DNA of 64,000 bases from Pullulanibacillus sp. KACC 23026 (GTDB taxonomy: Bacteria; Bacillota; Bacilli; Bacillales; Sporolactobacillaceae): NCBI RefSeq assembly GCF_029094525.1, contig NZ_CP119107.1, forward strand, positions 2,480,001 through 2,544,000. The letters run 5' to 3'. Under the pieces are notes generated by a model. It had not been told where the DNA came from, did no database searches, and saw only the letters and a list, made by a program, of their open reading frames with translations. This document shows, piece after piece, positions 8,161 through 16,932 of the stretch; positions within the stretch are counted from its first letter, which is position 1; the number at the start of each line of letters is the position of its first letter. Position numbers and translations under genes: made by a program.

Positions 8161-8812
8161 AGAAACGCTTGTCTTCACTTTCAATTAACTCGTTATAGAA
8201 ACTGGCGCATGCCGTATTGTAATAAGGCGCGACCCATAAGAGCGCGATCCCAGCTGTCACCACGCACAGCAGCCCCCACCCAATAAAGCTTAGCATAAAA
8301 AGAAAGTATTTCCATTTATAACCGTCCATCAGCTTGCGGCTTCTAGTTATCGCTTGATTAACGGTAAGTTCAGGATGATCTTTTAAAATATAAAAGGTTT
8401 GAGAATAAGCCATGCTTTTGATAATGCCTGGAACAATCAATAAGAGTGACCATAAAAACGAGTAAATGGCAATAAGCAATGAGCCGCCTAACATTTTAAG
8501 ATAGATCGACACATCAAACGGTTCAAAAACAGATGTCCATTTCTCTCGTTTTCCTCGCAATAGAGCAAGATTATACCAATTGTATCCAATCGATAACGGA
8601 ATAAGAAAAATGGATAATAAATAACTGATAAGTTGTGCGAACCATGGTGCGTGATCAGCGGCACTTATATCAATAAAATGGCCGCTTAGCATGGATTCAA
8701 TCAAATTCGGTATCATATTAACGACACCCACAATAATTGTAACTAATACCGCATATCCCCAGTTATTGGAGAGAGAACGTCTGGCCTGTTGTTTTATATT
8801 TGTGATTCTCAT
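8159..8812 (-). CDS. DUF975 family integral membrane protein
   Basis: A 217-residue membrane protein of the DUF975 family: basic N-terminus IKQQARRSLSNNWGYAV, about five hydrophobic segments, the LRGKREKWTSVFEPF loop and the conserved cytoplasmic block LKDHPELTVNQAITRSRKLMDGYKWKYF. The function of the family is unknown. AGGGGG sits 5 bases before ATG 8812. It lies alone between convergent and same-strand genes with no operon partner visible. Confidence 0.85.
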   Translation of the reverse strand: MRITNIKQQARRSLSNNWGYAVLVTIIVGVVNMIPNLIESMLSGHFIDISAADHAPWFAQLISYLLSIFLIPLSIGYNWYNLALLRGKREKWTSVFEPFDVSIYLKMLGGSLLIAIYSFLWSLLLIVPGIIKSMAYSQTFYILKDHPELTVNQAITRSRKLMDGYKWKYFLFMLSFIGWGLLCVVTAGIALLWVAPYYNTACASFYNELIESEDKRF

Positions 8813-8949
8813 AATAGCCCCCTTTTTTAACCCTGTATTTGTATCATACGTTTTTCAACACATTCAATCAAATACTTTTTAAAGGGAACTTTAAGAGAAG
8901 TTAGGACCGCATGCCTTTATCAATCACTTACTCTTCATTACGAATGATA

Positions 8950-9861
8950 TTAAAAAGCAGGATTAAACGCAGTTACGGTCAGGCCTTTTGCTTCAGGGAA
9001 AAGACACTCAACCTCACAATCTGGAAAAGCCTTCGTTAAGTAAGGAAAGAGTTCTTTTGATTTTCCTTCTTTCATGAAAACTAAAACAGAAGGTCCGGCG
9101 CCGCTAAGGGCTGCTCCACAGTCCACTTCGTTTTCAAGCAGAGCCAGTGTTTCTTCCAATTGTGGAACAAGACGTTTTCTATAAGGGTGATGAAATAAAT
9201 CCCGCCGCATCATCTCCCCTGCCATTTCTAGATCCCCTTTGAGTAATGACGCGATCAAGACATTGGCATAGCTTGAAGCCTGAACGGATTCTTTGAAGCT
9301 CATACTCTCTGGCAATTGCGCTCGAGAATGAGAGGTTAAGAGTTGTGGTCTAGGTACAACGATTACAAGCTCTAAAGGTATCGCTCCCCATGGGATGATA
9401 AAAGTCTCCTCGCTTGAATGGGTACCTATTGTAAGTCCGCCATACAGAGACGCTCCAATATTATCTGGATGACCCTCATATAGAGAGCCGATTCGAGCTT
9501 TTTCCTCAATAGACAAGTCGAGTCCATAAAGGAGGTTCGCAAGCTCTATCCCGGCAACGGTTGCGGCGGCACTGCTTCCAAGCCCTCTTGCTAAAGGGAG
9601 CTCACAATCAATTGTAACTTGAAAGGCGCGATCGTCCTTCTTAACCCCTGAATAAACAAGTGTATAGTCAACAACTTGAGCGATGAGATTGGACTCATCC
9701 CGCGGCAGATTTTGATAATCCGATTGAACATAATTAAATTGCCATCGTTTTGACGGGACTGCGTCGAGTGTAAGATAACGATTGATCGCAAGCCCTATCG
9801 AATCAAAGCCAGGGCCTAAATTAGCGGTACTGCCTGGAACCACGATACGAAAGCCTTTCAT
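8950..9861 (-). CDS. thrB: Homoserine kinase ThrB
   Basis: Phosphorylates L-homoserine to O-phosphohomoserine, the penultimate step of threonine synthesis. The 303-residue GHMP kinase has the family N-terminus [18 protein letters not shown], the ATP-binding glycine loop [12 protein letters not shown] (residues 89-100), [13 protein letters not shown] and the C-terminal [14 protein letters not shown]. Its ATG overlaps the thrC stop by 4 bases (ATGA), so the two are translationally coupled. It is the last gene of the serA-hom-thrC-thrB run; no convincing terminator follows. Confidence 0.96.
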   Translation of the reverse strand: MKGFRIVVPGSTANLGPGFDSIGLAINRYLTLDAVPSKRWQFNYVQSDYQNLPRDESNLIAQVVDYTLVYSGVKKDDRAFQVTIDCELPLARGLGSSAAATVAGIELANLLYGLDLSIEEKARIGSLYEGHPDNIGASLYGGLTIGTHSSEETFIIPWGAIPLELVIVVPRPQLLTSHSRAQLPESMSFKESVQASSYANVLIASLLKGDLEMAGEMMRRDLFHHPYRKRLVPQLEETLALLENEVDCGAALSGAGPSVLVFMKEGKSKELFPYLTKAFPDCEVECLFPEAKGLTVTAFNPAF

Positions 9862-10922
9862 CGACTAAAACTGCCTTCAAGATGGGATAGAAAAGCTTTT
9901 TCATCATTTTCAATAATAACGGGCTGGATATTTAGAGTATTCATGGCCGTTGCTGGATCTTTTAATCCATTCCCGGTTAAAACAGCCACTGCTTTAACAC
10001 CTGCTTTAATGATCCCATTTTCCCGTTGCTTAATAATACCGGCAATAGAAGCGCAGGAAGCGGGCTCCGCAAACAAACCTTCATATTTTGCTAGTAATTG
10101 ATACGCTTCTAAAATCTCATCATCTGTTACAGAATCGATGACCCCTTTAGATTCTTCCGCTGCTTGAACGGCAAACGACCAGCTTGCAGGATTACCAATT
10201 CGTATAGCCGTTGCGATGGTCTCTGGCGCTTCAATGACCTCATTTCGAACGATGGCAGCGGCTCCCTCTGCTTCGAAGCCATGCATTTCAGGAAGTCCTG
10301 TTCCAAACCTTTCGTGATACTCTTTGAAGCCTTTCCAGTAAGCTGTAATATTTCCCGCATTTCCAACTGGAATGGCTAGAATATCAGGGGCACCCCCTAA
10401 TTGATCGCACACTTCAAAAGCCGCAGTCTTTTGTCCCTCAATTCGATAAGGATTCACGGAGTTGACGAGAGTGGCATGTCCTTCTTCGCTCACCTTTCGA
10501 ACAAGTTTGAGCGCCTGATCAAAATTTCCCTTGAGTGAAAAGATATCGGCCCCTAATATGACGGCTTGAGCTAATTTGCCTAGCGCGACCTTTCCGTCAG
10601 GTACAACAATAATGGTGCGAAGGCCGGCCCGTGTTCCATAAGCGGCGGCGGCGGCCGATGTATTTCCGGTTGATGCACAAATAACTGTTTTGGCCCCTTC
10701 CTCTTTGGCCTTTGCCATGGCAAGCACCATACCGCGGTCTTTGAAAGAACCCGTCGGATTGGCTCCTTCGACCTTTGCGTACAGTTCAATTCCCAATTTA
10801 TCCGATAACTTAACTAATGGAACAAGCGGTGTCTGCCCTTCATGTAGGGTCAGCATAGGAGTTCCTTCGTTAATTGGTAAAAATTCTTTATAAGCCTCTA
10901 AAATGCCCTTCCATGGTTTCAT
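9858..10922 (-). CDS. thrC: Threonine synthase ThrC
   Basis: PLP enzyme converting O-phosphohomoserine to L-threonine. The 354-residue protein has the PLP-lysine motif GSFKDRGM (Lys61), the glycine-rich phosphate-binding region [25 protein letters not shown] and [12 protein letters not shown] near the C-terminus. The length fits the short bacterial class found in B. subtilis. The start is 3 bases past the hom stop and the end overlaps thrB. GGAGGGAG lies upstream of ATG 10922. Confidence 0.96.
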   Translation of the reverse strand: MKPWKGILEAYKEFLPINEGTPMLTLHEGQTPLVPLVKLSDKLGIELYAKVEGANPTGSFKDRGMVLAMAKAKEEGAKTVICASTGNTSAAAAAYGTRAGLRTIIVVPDGKVALGKLAQAVILGADIFSLKGNFDQALKLVRKVSEEGHATLVNSVNPYRIEGQKTAAFEVCDQLGGAPDILAIPVGNAGNITAYWKGFKEYHERFGTGLPEMHGFEAEGAAAIVRNEVIEAPETIATAIRIGNPASWSFAVQAAEESKGVIDSVTDDEILEAYQLLAKYEGLFAEPASCASIAGIIKQRENGIIKAGVKAVAVLTGNGLKDPATAMNTLNIQPVIIENDEKAFLSHLEGSFSR

Positions 10923-10925
10923 GTT

Positions 10926-12212
10926 TTATTCTCCCTCCACTCTATAACTTGCCTCTAAGCAGTCTACAATGTCTAAATCGTTTAATTGACTGATTAATCT
11001 TGTATAGGAAGCGCGATTCGTTCGATGCGTAATAATCACAACTTCTGCTAGTCCCTCTATTCCAATCGGTTCTTGAATTAATTTTTCTAAACTAATGCCA
11101 TTTTCCGCAAACAAGGCCGTAATTTGTGAAAAGGCACCTGCTTGATCTTTAACATGGAATCTTAAAAAGAATTTTGAAAAGATCGTTTCCTCTTTTTTTA
11201 AATGGGTTTCATAGTGTGGTAAGACGGTGTGCTGACCATTTATCCCTAGGTGCATATTTCGTGCGACCGCAACAAGATCTGAAACAACGGATGTGGCGGT
11301 TGGGAATTGACCGGCACCGGGACCATAAAACATCGTCTCACCAATCGCATCCCCATAGATGTAAACCGCATTATATTCATTATTGACCGAAGCCAAGGGA
11401 TGCTCATTTGGCAACAGAGCCGGCTGAACACTAATCTCAACCTCTCCTTGATCTCTTTGGGCAATCCCAACTAGTTTAATGGTGTAACCAAGCTGTGCGG
11501 CATAATCAATATCCTCAGGCTTAATCTTTGTAATGCCCTCAACGTATACATCGCTTAGATTGAATCTCATATGAAAACCGAGCTGACTTAAAATAACCAT
11601 TTTTCTTGCAGCATCCAAGCCCTCGACATCACCACTTGGGTCGCTTTCAGCAAAACCAAGCCTTTGCGCTTCTTTTAGCACAGAATTGTAATCTGCTCCT
11701 TCTTTGGTCATCTTCGTCAAGATAAAATTGGTCGTGCCATTTACAATCCCTACTAATTTATTGATTCGGTCAGATGCAAGACCGTCCACCAGACTCCGGA
11801 TAATCGGAATCCCGCCGCCAACACTAGCTTCATAGAATAAATCACACCCATTTTCTAAAGCGAAGGCATGTAGTTCACTTCCGTATAGAGCCATTAAATC
11901 TTTATTCGCGGTAATGACGTGTTTCTTTTGTCTTAAAGCTTCTAAAATATATCGCTTCGATTCTTCAATCCCACCCATAACCTCGATTACAATATCAATA
12001 TCCGGATCTGCCAAAACGTCATCTGAATTTTTAGTTAAGAGACGGGAATCAACCTCTCTTTTTTTATCCTCATTTTTAATTAATATTTTTTTGATCTCAA
12101 TCCCTGAACCAATTCGGTGACATAATTCTTCTTGATGATTGCGGATAATCTTGTAGACACCGCCGCCAACTGTACCTAGTCCTAAAAGCCCTACTTTGAC
12201 GATTTCTTTCAC
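10926..12212 (-). CDS. hom: Homoserine dehydrogenase Hom
   Basis: NAD(P)-dependent reduction of aspartate semialdehyde to homoserine, the branch point to threonine and methionine. The 428-residue protein has the Rossmann motif GLGTVGGG (residues 11-18), the catalytic region NGTTNFILTKM and GLDAARKM, and a C-terminal ACT domain (about residues 350-428, RFHVKDQAGAFSQITALFAE) that normally binds threonine for feedback control. GTG 12212 is the start: AAGGAGG lies 7 bases before it. Only 38 bases separate it from serA upstream. Confidence 0.96.
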   Translation of the reverse strand: MKEIVKVGLLGLGTVGGGVYKIIRNHQEELCHRIGSGIEIKKILIKNEDKKREVDSRLLTKNSDDVLADPDIDIVIEVMGGIEESKRYILEALRQKKHVITANKDLMALYGSELHAFALENGCDLFYEASVGGGIPIIRSLVDGLASDRINKLVGIVNGTTNFILTKMTKEGADYNSVLKEAQRLGFAESDPSGDVEGLDAARKMVILSQLGFHMRFNLSDVYVEGITKIKPEDIDYAAQLGYTIKLVGIAQRDQGEVEISVQPALLPNEHPLASVNNEYNAVYIYGDAIGETMFYGPGAGQFPTATSVVSDLVAVARNMHLGINGQHTVLPHYETHLKKEETIFSKFFLRFHVKDQAGAFSQITALFAENGISLEKLIQEPIGIEGLAEVVIITHRTNRASYTRLISQLNDLDIVDCLEASYRVEGE

Positions 12213-12250
12213 GTCTTAACCTCCTTTTGTCCATTCCGAGCTCGATCGAC

Positions 12251-13837
12251 TCACAAGTCAACAAACGTCACTTGTTTGATATGCTCAAGCCGTTCGAGAG
12301 CTGCTTGATGCAGGGCATCCACATGCCGATCCACCGTTAAAACCATAATCGCCTCACCGCCAACGGATGTACGGCCAACTTGCATGGATCCGATGTTAAT
12401 CGATTGTTTACCTAGTAATGTCCCTACTTGACCAATTAAGCCCGGTAAATCATGGTGCTGAATGATGAGCAAATGCCCTTCTGTCGGTAAATCAACCGAA
12501 TAACGATCAAGCTTTACAATTCGAGACCCATAGCCATTGAGAAGTGTCCCTGAAATTGAACGTGATTGTGTGCCTGCTTTAAGAGATAGTGTGATAAGAC
12601 CAGTAAAGCCTTCTGCGTGCGGTGACCGTTTAACGTTGTACTCTAGACCGTTCTCCTTGACAAAATGCTTAACATTAATCAGGTTGATTTGACTTCCAAG
12701 GTAACGCTTCAAAACGCCCATAAGAAGATATCTTGTTAAGAGATCAGTAGAAAGCTCTGCCAATTCACCCGAATAAGTGATATCAATGGTTTTCGGACCT
12801 CCTTCAATAAGCTGTGCCGCAACTTGACCTAATTTCACACTCAGTTCCATAAACGGTTCAAGTGCTTTGCGAGTTTGCGAGGAGAAGTTTGGCAAATTCA
12901 CTGCATGGTGGACAGGCTCATCCTGAAAGAATCTTATAAATTCCTCACAAATCGTAACAGCCACCTTCTCTTGGGCTTCGACAGTAGAGGCCCCTAAATG
13001 AGGCGTTGTAATCACCTCATCTAAACCAATTAATGGATGATCGGTAGGGGGTTCTGACTCAAAAACATCCAGTGCAGCACCTGCCACTTTCTTAGACAGG
13101 ATGGCCTTGTACAGAGCTGTCTCATCAATGATACCGCCGCGTGCACAGTTTATAATGCGGACTCCCGGTTTCATAAGCGAGAAGGCTTTTTCATTAATCA
13201 AGTGATGGGTTTCCTTGATAAGTGGCGTATGTACCGTAATAAAATCAGCCGCTTCATAGATGTCTTCTAAAGTCGATAATTGAACACCTAACTTCTCGGC
13301 GCGCTCTTCTGTCAAGAAAGGATCATAAGCCATAATGGTCATGTTAAAGGCTTTTGCACGTTTGGATACTTCGACACCAATGCGTCCAAAGCCGACAATC
13401 CCAAGTATTTTCCCGGATAGCTCCACCCCTTTAAAAGCCGAACGATTCCATTTTCCTTCATTCATCGTCTGAACAGCGGCCGGAATTTTTCGTGAGAGTG
13501 CCATCAGCATAGCAAGGGTATGCTCACAAGCTGAAATCGTGTTTCCATCAGGGGCATTTACAACGATAACGCCCGCTTTAGTCGCTGCTTCAACATCTAT
13601 GTTATCGACACCAACTCCCGATCGACCCACTATTTTCAAATGGGAGGCGGATTGAATAAGCCGAGCCGTGACTTGTGTACCGCTTCTGACAATCCAACCA
13701 TCGTATTGATGGACGATCTCAAGAAGTTCTTCTTCTTTTAAATCCGTTAAAAGATCGACCTCAAACGCATCATTTTTTAAAATCAATTCCAATCCACTTT
13801 CACTCATTGGATCACTGACAAGAATCTTATGTTTCAT
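12251..13837 (-). CDS. serA: D-3-phosphoglycerate dehydrogenase SerA
   Basis: Oxidises 3-phosphoglycerate in the first step of serine synthesis. The 528-residue long-form enzyme has the substrate-binding GRSGVGVDNID, the NAD motif GIVGFGRIG (146-154), the catalytic region DHPLIGLDEVITTPHLGAST, an intervening ASB-like domain, and a C-terminal ACT domain (about 455-528, HHDLPGLIGQVGTLLG). GAGGAGG precedes ATG 13837. It is first in a tight same-strand run with hom, thrC and thrB, suggesting joint expression of the serine and threonine pathways. A sigma-A-type promoter lies 90-115 bases upstream. Confidence 0.96.
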   Translation of the reverse strand: MKHKILVSDPMSESGLELILKNDAFEVDLLTDLKEEELLEIVHQYDGWIVRSGTQVTARLIQSASHLKIVGRSGVGVDNIDVEAATKAGVIVVNAPDGNTISACEHTLAMLMALSRKIPAAVQTMNEGKWNRSAFKGVELSGKILGIVGFGRIGVEVSKRAKAFNMTIMAYDPFLTEERAEKLGVQLSTLEDIYEAADFITVHTPLIKETHHLINEKAFSLMKPGVRIINCARGGIIDETALYKAILSKKVAGAALDVFESEPPTDHPLIGLDEVITTPHLGASTVEAQEKVAVTICEEFIRFFQDEPVHHAVNLPNFSSQTRKALEPFMELSVKLGQVAAQLIEGGPKTIDITYSGELAELSTDLLTRYLLMGVLKRYLGSQINLINVKHFVKENGLEYNVKRSPHAEGFTGLITLSLKAGTQSRSISGTLLNGYGSRIVKLDRYSVDLPTEGHLLIIQHHDLPGLIGQVGTLLGKQSINIGSMQVGRTSVGGEAIMVLTVDRHVDALHQAALERLEHIKQVTFVDL

Positions 13838-13896
13838 GGTTAGTTTCCTCCTCTACCCGCAAATCATATCCCTTTTTCTCTGTGTTCTTTTGGAAC

Positions 13897-13908
13897 GGAC
13901 AAATGTCC
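13897..13908 (-). promoter_or_regulatory. GGACA-AA-TGTCC palindrome in the serA leader
   Basis: A 12-base inverted repeat with 5-base arms lies roughly 10-20 bases downstream of the inferred transcription start and 60 bases before serA. A repressor operator is possible; no known site is recognised. Confidence 0.3.
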
Positions 13909-13925
13909 TTGAAAATTATTTGTTT

Positions 13926-13953
13926 ATTTTAACATACCCTGTTCTTCTGTAAA
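13926..13953 (-). promoter_or_regulatory. Sigma-A-type promoter of the serA operon
   Basis: On the minus strand, -35 TTTACA (13948-13953) and -10 TAAAAT (13926-13931) are 16 bases apart. Transcription would start near 13919, leaving an 80-base leader with no T-box or clear terminator. Confidence 0.6.
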
Positions 13954-14221
13954 GGGAAAAGCTGAATTTTTTTAACTTTTTTATTAAAAAGAAAAAAAGG
14001 TATAGATTGAAAGCGAATACAACAGTGCATTTTTGATATTTCAGACAATATCTCGAAGTCCCATGCTTTTCCGAGATGAACAGGCGAATTTTTTCCCTGC
14101 CACAAAATTTGCTCGATTGGCTGGCTATCTCTCTATGAAAGTTCTGATAATCTTGTGAAAATCTTAAATCGCAGCATAAACCATTCATAGCGATGAGTTA
14201 AGCTTGCGATTTCCTTAAAGA
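13954..14221. other. Gene-free stretch upstream of serA promoter
   Basis: A-T-rich sequence between the serA promoter and repeat copy A. A 90-codon minus-strand frame here has no ribosome site and no recognisable product. I see no RNA gene in it. Confidence 0.4.
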
Positions 14222-14433
14222 CGGAGTTGATAAATAAGTGGAGAAATTTCTCTTAATTAGGAAATGGCGCTGAAAACAGCTTAAATAGACGGAGAATTTC
14301 CGCCTATTGACTCCAGAAAGCATGGATTGGAGTCTTTTTGATCGGGATAACCGGAAAACTTCCGCTTATATACCTGCACCCGAGCTCCATTCTGCAGTTT
14401 AACCGGAAAATCTCCGCTTATTTCTGGTGACTC
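14222..14433 (-). repeat. Composite palindromic repeat, copy A
   Basis: A 212-base element that on the minus strand matches copy B (31442-31653) almost end to end. It carries four short palindromic units of the GCGGAA/TTCCGC type (on the plus strand near 14235-14262, 14285-14308, 14346-14370, 14399-14422) and a central hairpin whose arms are GACTCCA and TGGAGTC (14308-14334). Shared edges are GAGT-ACCAGAAATAAGCGGAG and CTTATT-ATCAAC-CCG. It lies between serA and the EcsC gene and has no coding capacity. Confidence 0.85.
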
Positions 14434-14471
14434 AAAAGGACACCTCATTACATTTACATTCTTAAAGTAAA

Positions 14472-14503
14472 AAGGAGGGCCGTTTTGATCGGTCCCTCCT
14501 TTT
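14472..14503 (-). terminator. Intrinsic terminator after the EcsC gene
   Basis: AAGGAGGGCCG (14472-14482) pairs with CGGTCCCTCCTT (14490-14501), one bulge/mismatch; on the minus strand the stem is followed by TTTTTAC. Confidence 0.75.
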
Positions 14504-14530
14504 GGCTAACTTATTGCTTCGGGTGGATGA

Positions 14531-15262
14531 CTACCCGTTTTGGTCTTTCTCCTCAAGCTGGAAATAGCGCAATCGATAAACATTTTTTGCTGTGAGAGCG
14601 AGCTGGTCTAAAAGTCGATAATTGACAACGGCACCCACAACAGCGCCGATACCGGGAACTAATTGCAAAAGCTTAGCTAAATCCATTGAATCCCGATATT
14701 CCTGTTGAAACGTTTGCCAATCAAAAGTCTCCGGATTTGGATGATCGGTCTCCCAATTTTTTAGAATAGAAAAGGTGTTACGGCGTTTGTCATCACTTGA
14801 AAAAGCGAGTTGAAAGACATAAAGAATAAAAAGCCGCTCAGAGGGGTCCTTGATATCATAGCCATAAAGTCTCGCTGCTTCATAAAGGAACTTGATTTTA
14901 ATAGAGAGTAACAAAGGAAAATCAGCTAACCCCATTAATAGGCCGCCTGCTCCTGTTCCTGCCCCTTCCACACTTGCGATTCGCGCAAAGTTTCTCTGCT
15001 TTTTTGACAAAATCATCTCTCGCTCTTCTAAAGAAATAGAACGGTCTAATGGACTTTCTGTTGTCATCCATTTTGATCCGATCAGCACGGTTTTGACCAT
15101 ATGCTTAATCCCGGCCGTTATCGTATCGTGAACTTTTTGTGGGATTTTGTTATTGATCGTCGTCTGCCATTTCTTAGCGAGTTGTGAAAATTTTGAGGAA
15201 GGAGTCAAGATATCTTGTTCCCATAGTGAACATTCTAGTCTTGCTTTTTCTTCATAATCCAT
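14531..15262 (-). CDS. EcsC family protein
   Basis: A 243-residue EcsC-family (PF12787) protein: N-terminal WEQDILTPSSK, a glycine-rich hydrophobic stretch GAGTGAGGLLMGLADFPLLL, KIKFLYEAARLYGYDIKDP and a C-terminal hydrophobic helix LVPGIGAVVGAVVNYRLLDQL. In B. subtilis ecsC follows the ABC transporter genes ecsAB; here it stands alone, so it is a paralogue of unknown role, probably membrane-associated. GGGTGA lies 6 bases before ATG 15262, and a terminator follows the stop. Confidence 0.85.
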   Translation of the reverse strand: MDYEEKARLECSLWEQDILTPSSKFSQLAKKWQTTINNKIPQKVHDTITAGIKHMVKTVLIGSKWMTTESPLDRSISLEEREMILSKKQRNFARIASVEGAGTGAGGLLMGLADFPLLLSIKIKFLYEAARLYGYDIKDPSERLFILYVFQLAFSSDDKRRNTFSILKNWETDHPNPETFDWQTFQQEYRDSMDLAKLLQLVPGIGAVVGAVVNYRLLDQLALTAKNVYRLRYFQLEEKDQNG

Positions 15263-15406
15263 TGTCTTTCACCCTTTTGTGAAATCTCTCTTTATTAAAT
15301 CAGTATCAAGCGGACACCACTCTATAGATGGGGGAAAAATGAAGGGAGAAATGTCCATTAAGCTTGAAGATACCCGCTCAGCTATGTTCCTTAACCTGTG
15401 GAGCGT

Positions 15407-16264
15407 TTAATTAAATTTGATGACGATGGAATCCCCAACTGGTTGGTAGCCAATTTGCTGATAAATTTTATTGGATACGGGATTAGATAGATCTGTATAT
15501 AATGTGCAGAAGTGATAGCCAATATTTAAGCAAAAACGACTTAATTGAGCCACACAATGGGACGCATACCCCTTCCCTCTTTCCTCTGGCGGGGTGTAAA
15601 CAAGGCTTATGGTAATACCGTTTTCGGTTGGACGCGAACCGCTTGCCATCGAGACAACCCGTCCATTATTCTCCCAAACATAGAGATCGGGTTCATTAAT
15701 GCCTCTTTCTGCCCGCTCCTCTGCCTGATCCCTTGTCAGTGTGCCTCCAATCGCTTCTTGATCAAAGGCAAGAATCCATTTAGTTAGAAGAGACTTATCT
15801 TGTGACTCGGCTGGTCGAAATGTTCCTTCCGTTTTATGTGGAGGAATCACCTTATCTAAGCGAAAGATTCGCTGCGCCATTTCTACTTCGGTTTGCCTAG
15901 ACGTACGCTTGGCCCATTTTTCAGCAAATGGTTCAACAAGCTCCGGTGCCCCAATGACACTTGGAACAGAGACGTTTAACGAATGCAAATCACTGATGAC
16001 TTGTTCAAGTTCCTCTTCTTCTAAAGGATCGCCTACCATAATTAAATGATGAGGCGGTGTCATGAGGAGGATAAGACGAAGAGAATCGACATTGTTTGTA
16101 TAGACAGCCATAAAAGGGTCACCTGAATTAAAGGAGTGATCGCCATTTTGTGCTAGTCGCTTTAAAATTCCTAAAGGCAAATTATGGACGGCTTCATTCT
16201 TCAATAAAAAGGGTTCGACTTTTTCTAAAAAAAGGCTAGGATTTGCATAACGCTTAAAATTCAT
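15407..16264 (-). CDS. GNAT family N-acetyltransferase
   Basis: A 285-residue protein with an N-terminal domain of about 140 residues of uncertain fold and a C-terminal GNAT domain (about 150-285). The acetyl-CoA-binding block is VYTPPEERGKGYASHCVAQLS (R/Q-x-x-G-x-G/A form), followed by FCTLYTDLSNPVSNKIYQQIGYQPVGDS. The arrangement is that of FR47-like acetyltransferases of Bacilli; the substrate is unknown. GGAGGGGAG lies just before ATG 16264. Confidence 0.85.
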   Translation of the reverse strand: MNFKRYANPSLFLEKVEPFLLKNEAVHNLPLGILKRLAQNGDHSFNSGDPFMAVYTNNVDSLRLILLMTPPHHLIMVGDPLEEEELEQVISDLHSLNVSVPSVIGAPELVEPFAEKWAKRTSRQTEVEMAQRIFRLDKVIPPHKTEGTFRPAESQDKSLLTKWILAFDQEAIGGTLTRDQAEERAERGINEPDLYVWENNGRVVSMASGSRPTENGITISLVYTPPEERGKGYASHCVAQLSRFCLNIGYHFCTLYTDLSNPVSNKIYQQIGYQPVGDSIVIKFN

Positions 16265-16324
16265 ATAGACTCCCCTCCCATGTCTCCTTACATAGTTGCT
16301 TATCTTATCTGTTTGGGCTCGCCC

Positions 16325-16627
16325 TTACTTTGACTCAAGTTCAAAATCCATAACAAGCCGGTCCAAGGTCCCAATTTCATCTAAGTACTTTATGACAGAT
16401 TGGTGCGCTTCTGAAGGGCCGTAATTCTGCAACGCTTCTTTTGACTCAAAGCGAACGGTTAGTCCTGCTTCATAGCCTTGTGCGCGTCCAGAAAAATCAT
16501 AACCTGCCTGTATATCAAGAATACCTGGCAGAACGTTTCCTAAATGAACGAGTTTTTTTAACGCCTCATCTTTTTGGTCCTGTGTCGTTTGTTCACTAAA
16601 TTTAAGTAAGACAATGTGCTCAATCAT
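16325..16627 (-). CDS. Dabb (stress-responsive alpha/beta barrel) domain protein
   Basis: A 100-residue dimeric-barrel protein: MIEHIVLLKFSE, the Gly-rich VLPGILDIQAGYDF, and AHQSVIKYLDEIGTLDRLVMDFE match the Dabb (PF07876) fold. These small proteins act in diverse roles and no substrate can be deduced. ATG 16627 is preferred over an upstream start at 16675 because GGGAGG is 11 bases before it and the domain begins there. Confidence 0.85.
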   Translation of the reverse strand: MIEHIVLLKFSEQTTQDQKDEALKKLVHLGNVLPGILDIQAGYDFSGRAQGYEAGLTVRFESKEALQNYGPSEAHQSVIKYLDEIGTLDRLVMDFELESK

Positions 16628-16742
16628 ATTTGTTGAAGCCTCCCTGATTATAAGTTTAATTACATAAGATTCCATTTATTATACCGTAATCTATAGGGAT
16701 CTGTAATAAATGGAAGGAGTCAAACCAAACGAATTTTCATTC

Positions 16743-16771
16743 TTTACAGTTCTGCAACAATTCTATAAAAT
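16743..16771 (+). promoter_or_regulatory. Promoter of the BmrCD-like transporter operon
   Basis: TTTACA (16743-16748), 17 bases, TAAAAT (16766-16771). Transcription from about 16778 would give a 155-base leader before the first gene. Confidence 0.6.
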
Positions 16772-16784
16772 TATTTTGTTAGCA

Positions 16785-16901
16785 CTTACGCCTTTTGACC
16801 TATTTCAATTAACTTCATACGAGTATGACTTGCGGGCGTAAGAAACTTGATAGTTAAATAGCGAAGTCGATAACCGCGGGGCAAAGGAACCGTGGTTTTT
16901 T
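16785..16901 (+). promoter_or_regulatory. Leader attenuator: two alternative hairpins and an intrinsic terminator
   Basis: CTTACGCC (16785-16792) pairs perfectly with GGCGTAAG (16835-16842), enclosing a small hairpin TCATA-CGAG-TATGA. Downstream, AACCGCGG (16872-16879) pairs with CCGTGGTT (16890-16897), ending in T6: an intrinsic terminator 31 bases before the transporter start codon. No gene precedes it on this strand, so it must act on this operon. UUGCGG (16830-16835) could pair with CCGCGG (16874-16879), a possible antiterminator. In B. subtilis, bmrCD is controlled by ribosome-mediated attenuation through the leader bmrB; a similar mechanism is inferred. Confidence 0.65.
16825..16857 (+). 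CDS. Possible 10-residue leader peptide
   Basis: ATG ... TAA coding MTCGRKKLDS sits in the leader and covers the 3' arm of the first stem (16835-16842), so a stalled ribosome would change the folding. No proper ribosome site precedes the ATG (only GAG one base upstream), which weakens the call. Confidence 0.3.
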   Translation: MTCGRKKLDS

Positions 16902-16932
16902 GATCTTAGAAACGATTGAAGGAGACAAAGTG

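Noticed and set aside
13916-14188. 90-codon minus-strand frame upstream of serA
   Set aside because: No ribosome site, Phe/Lys-rich content from A-T-rich DNA, and it overlaps the serA promoter.
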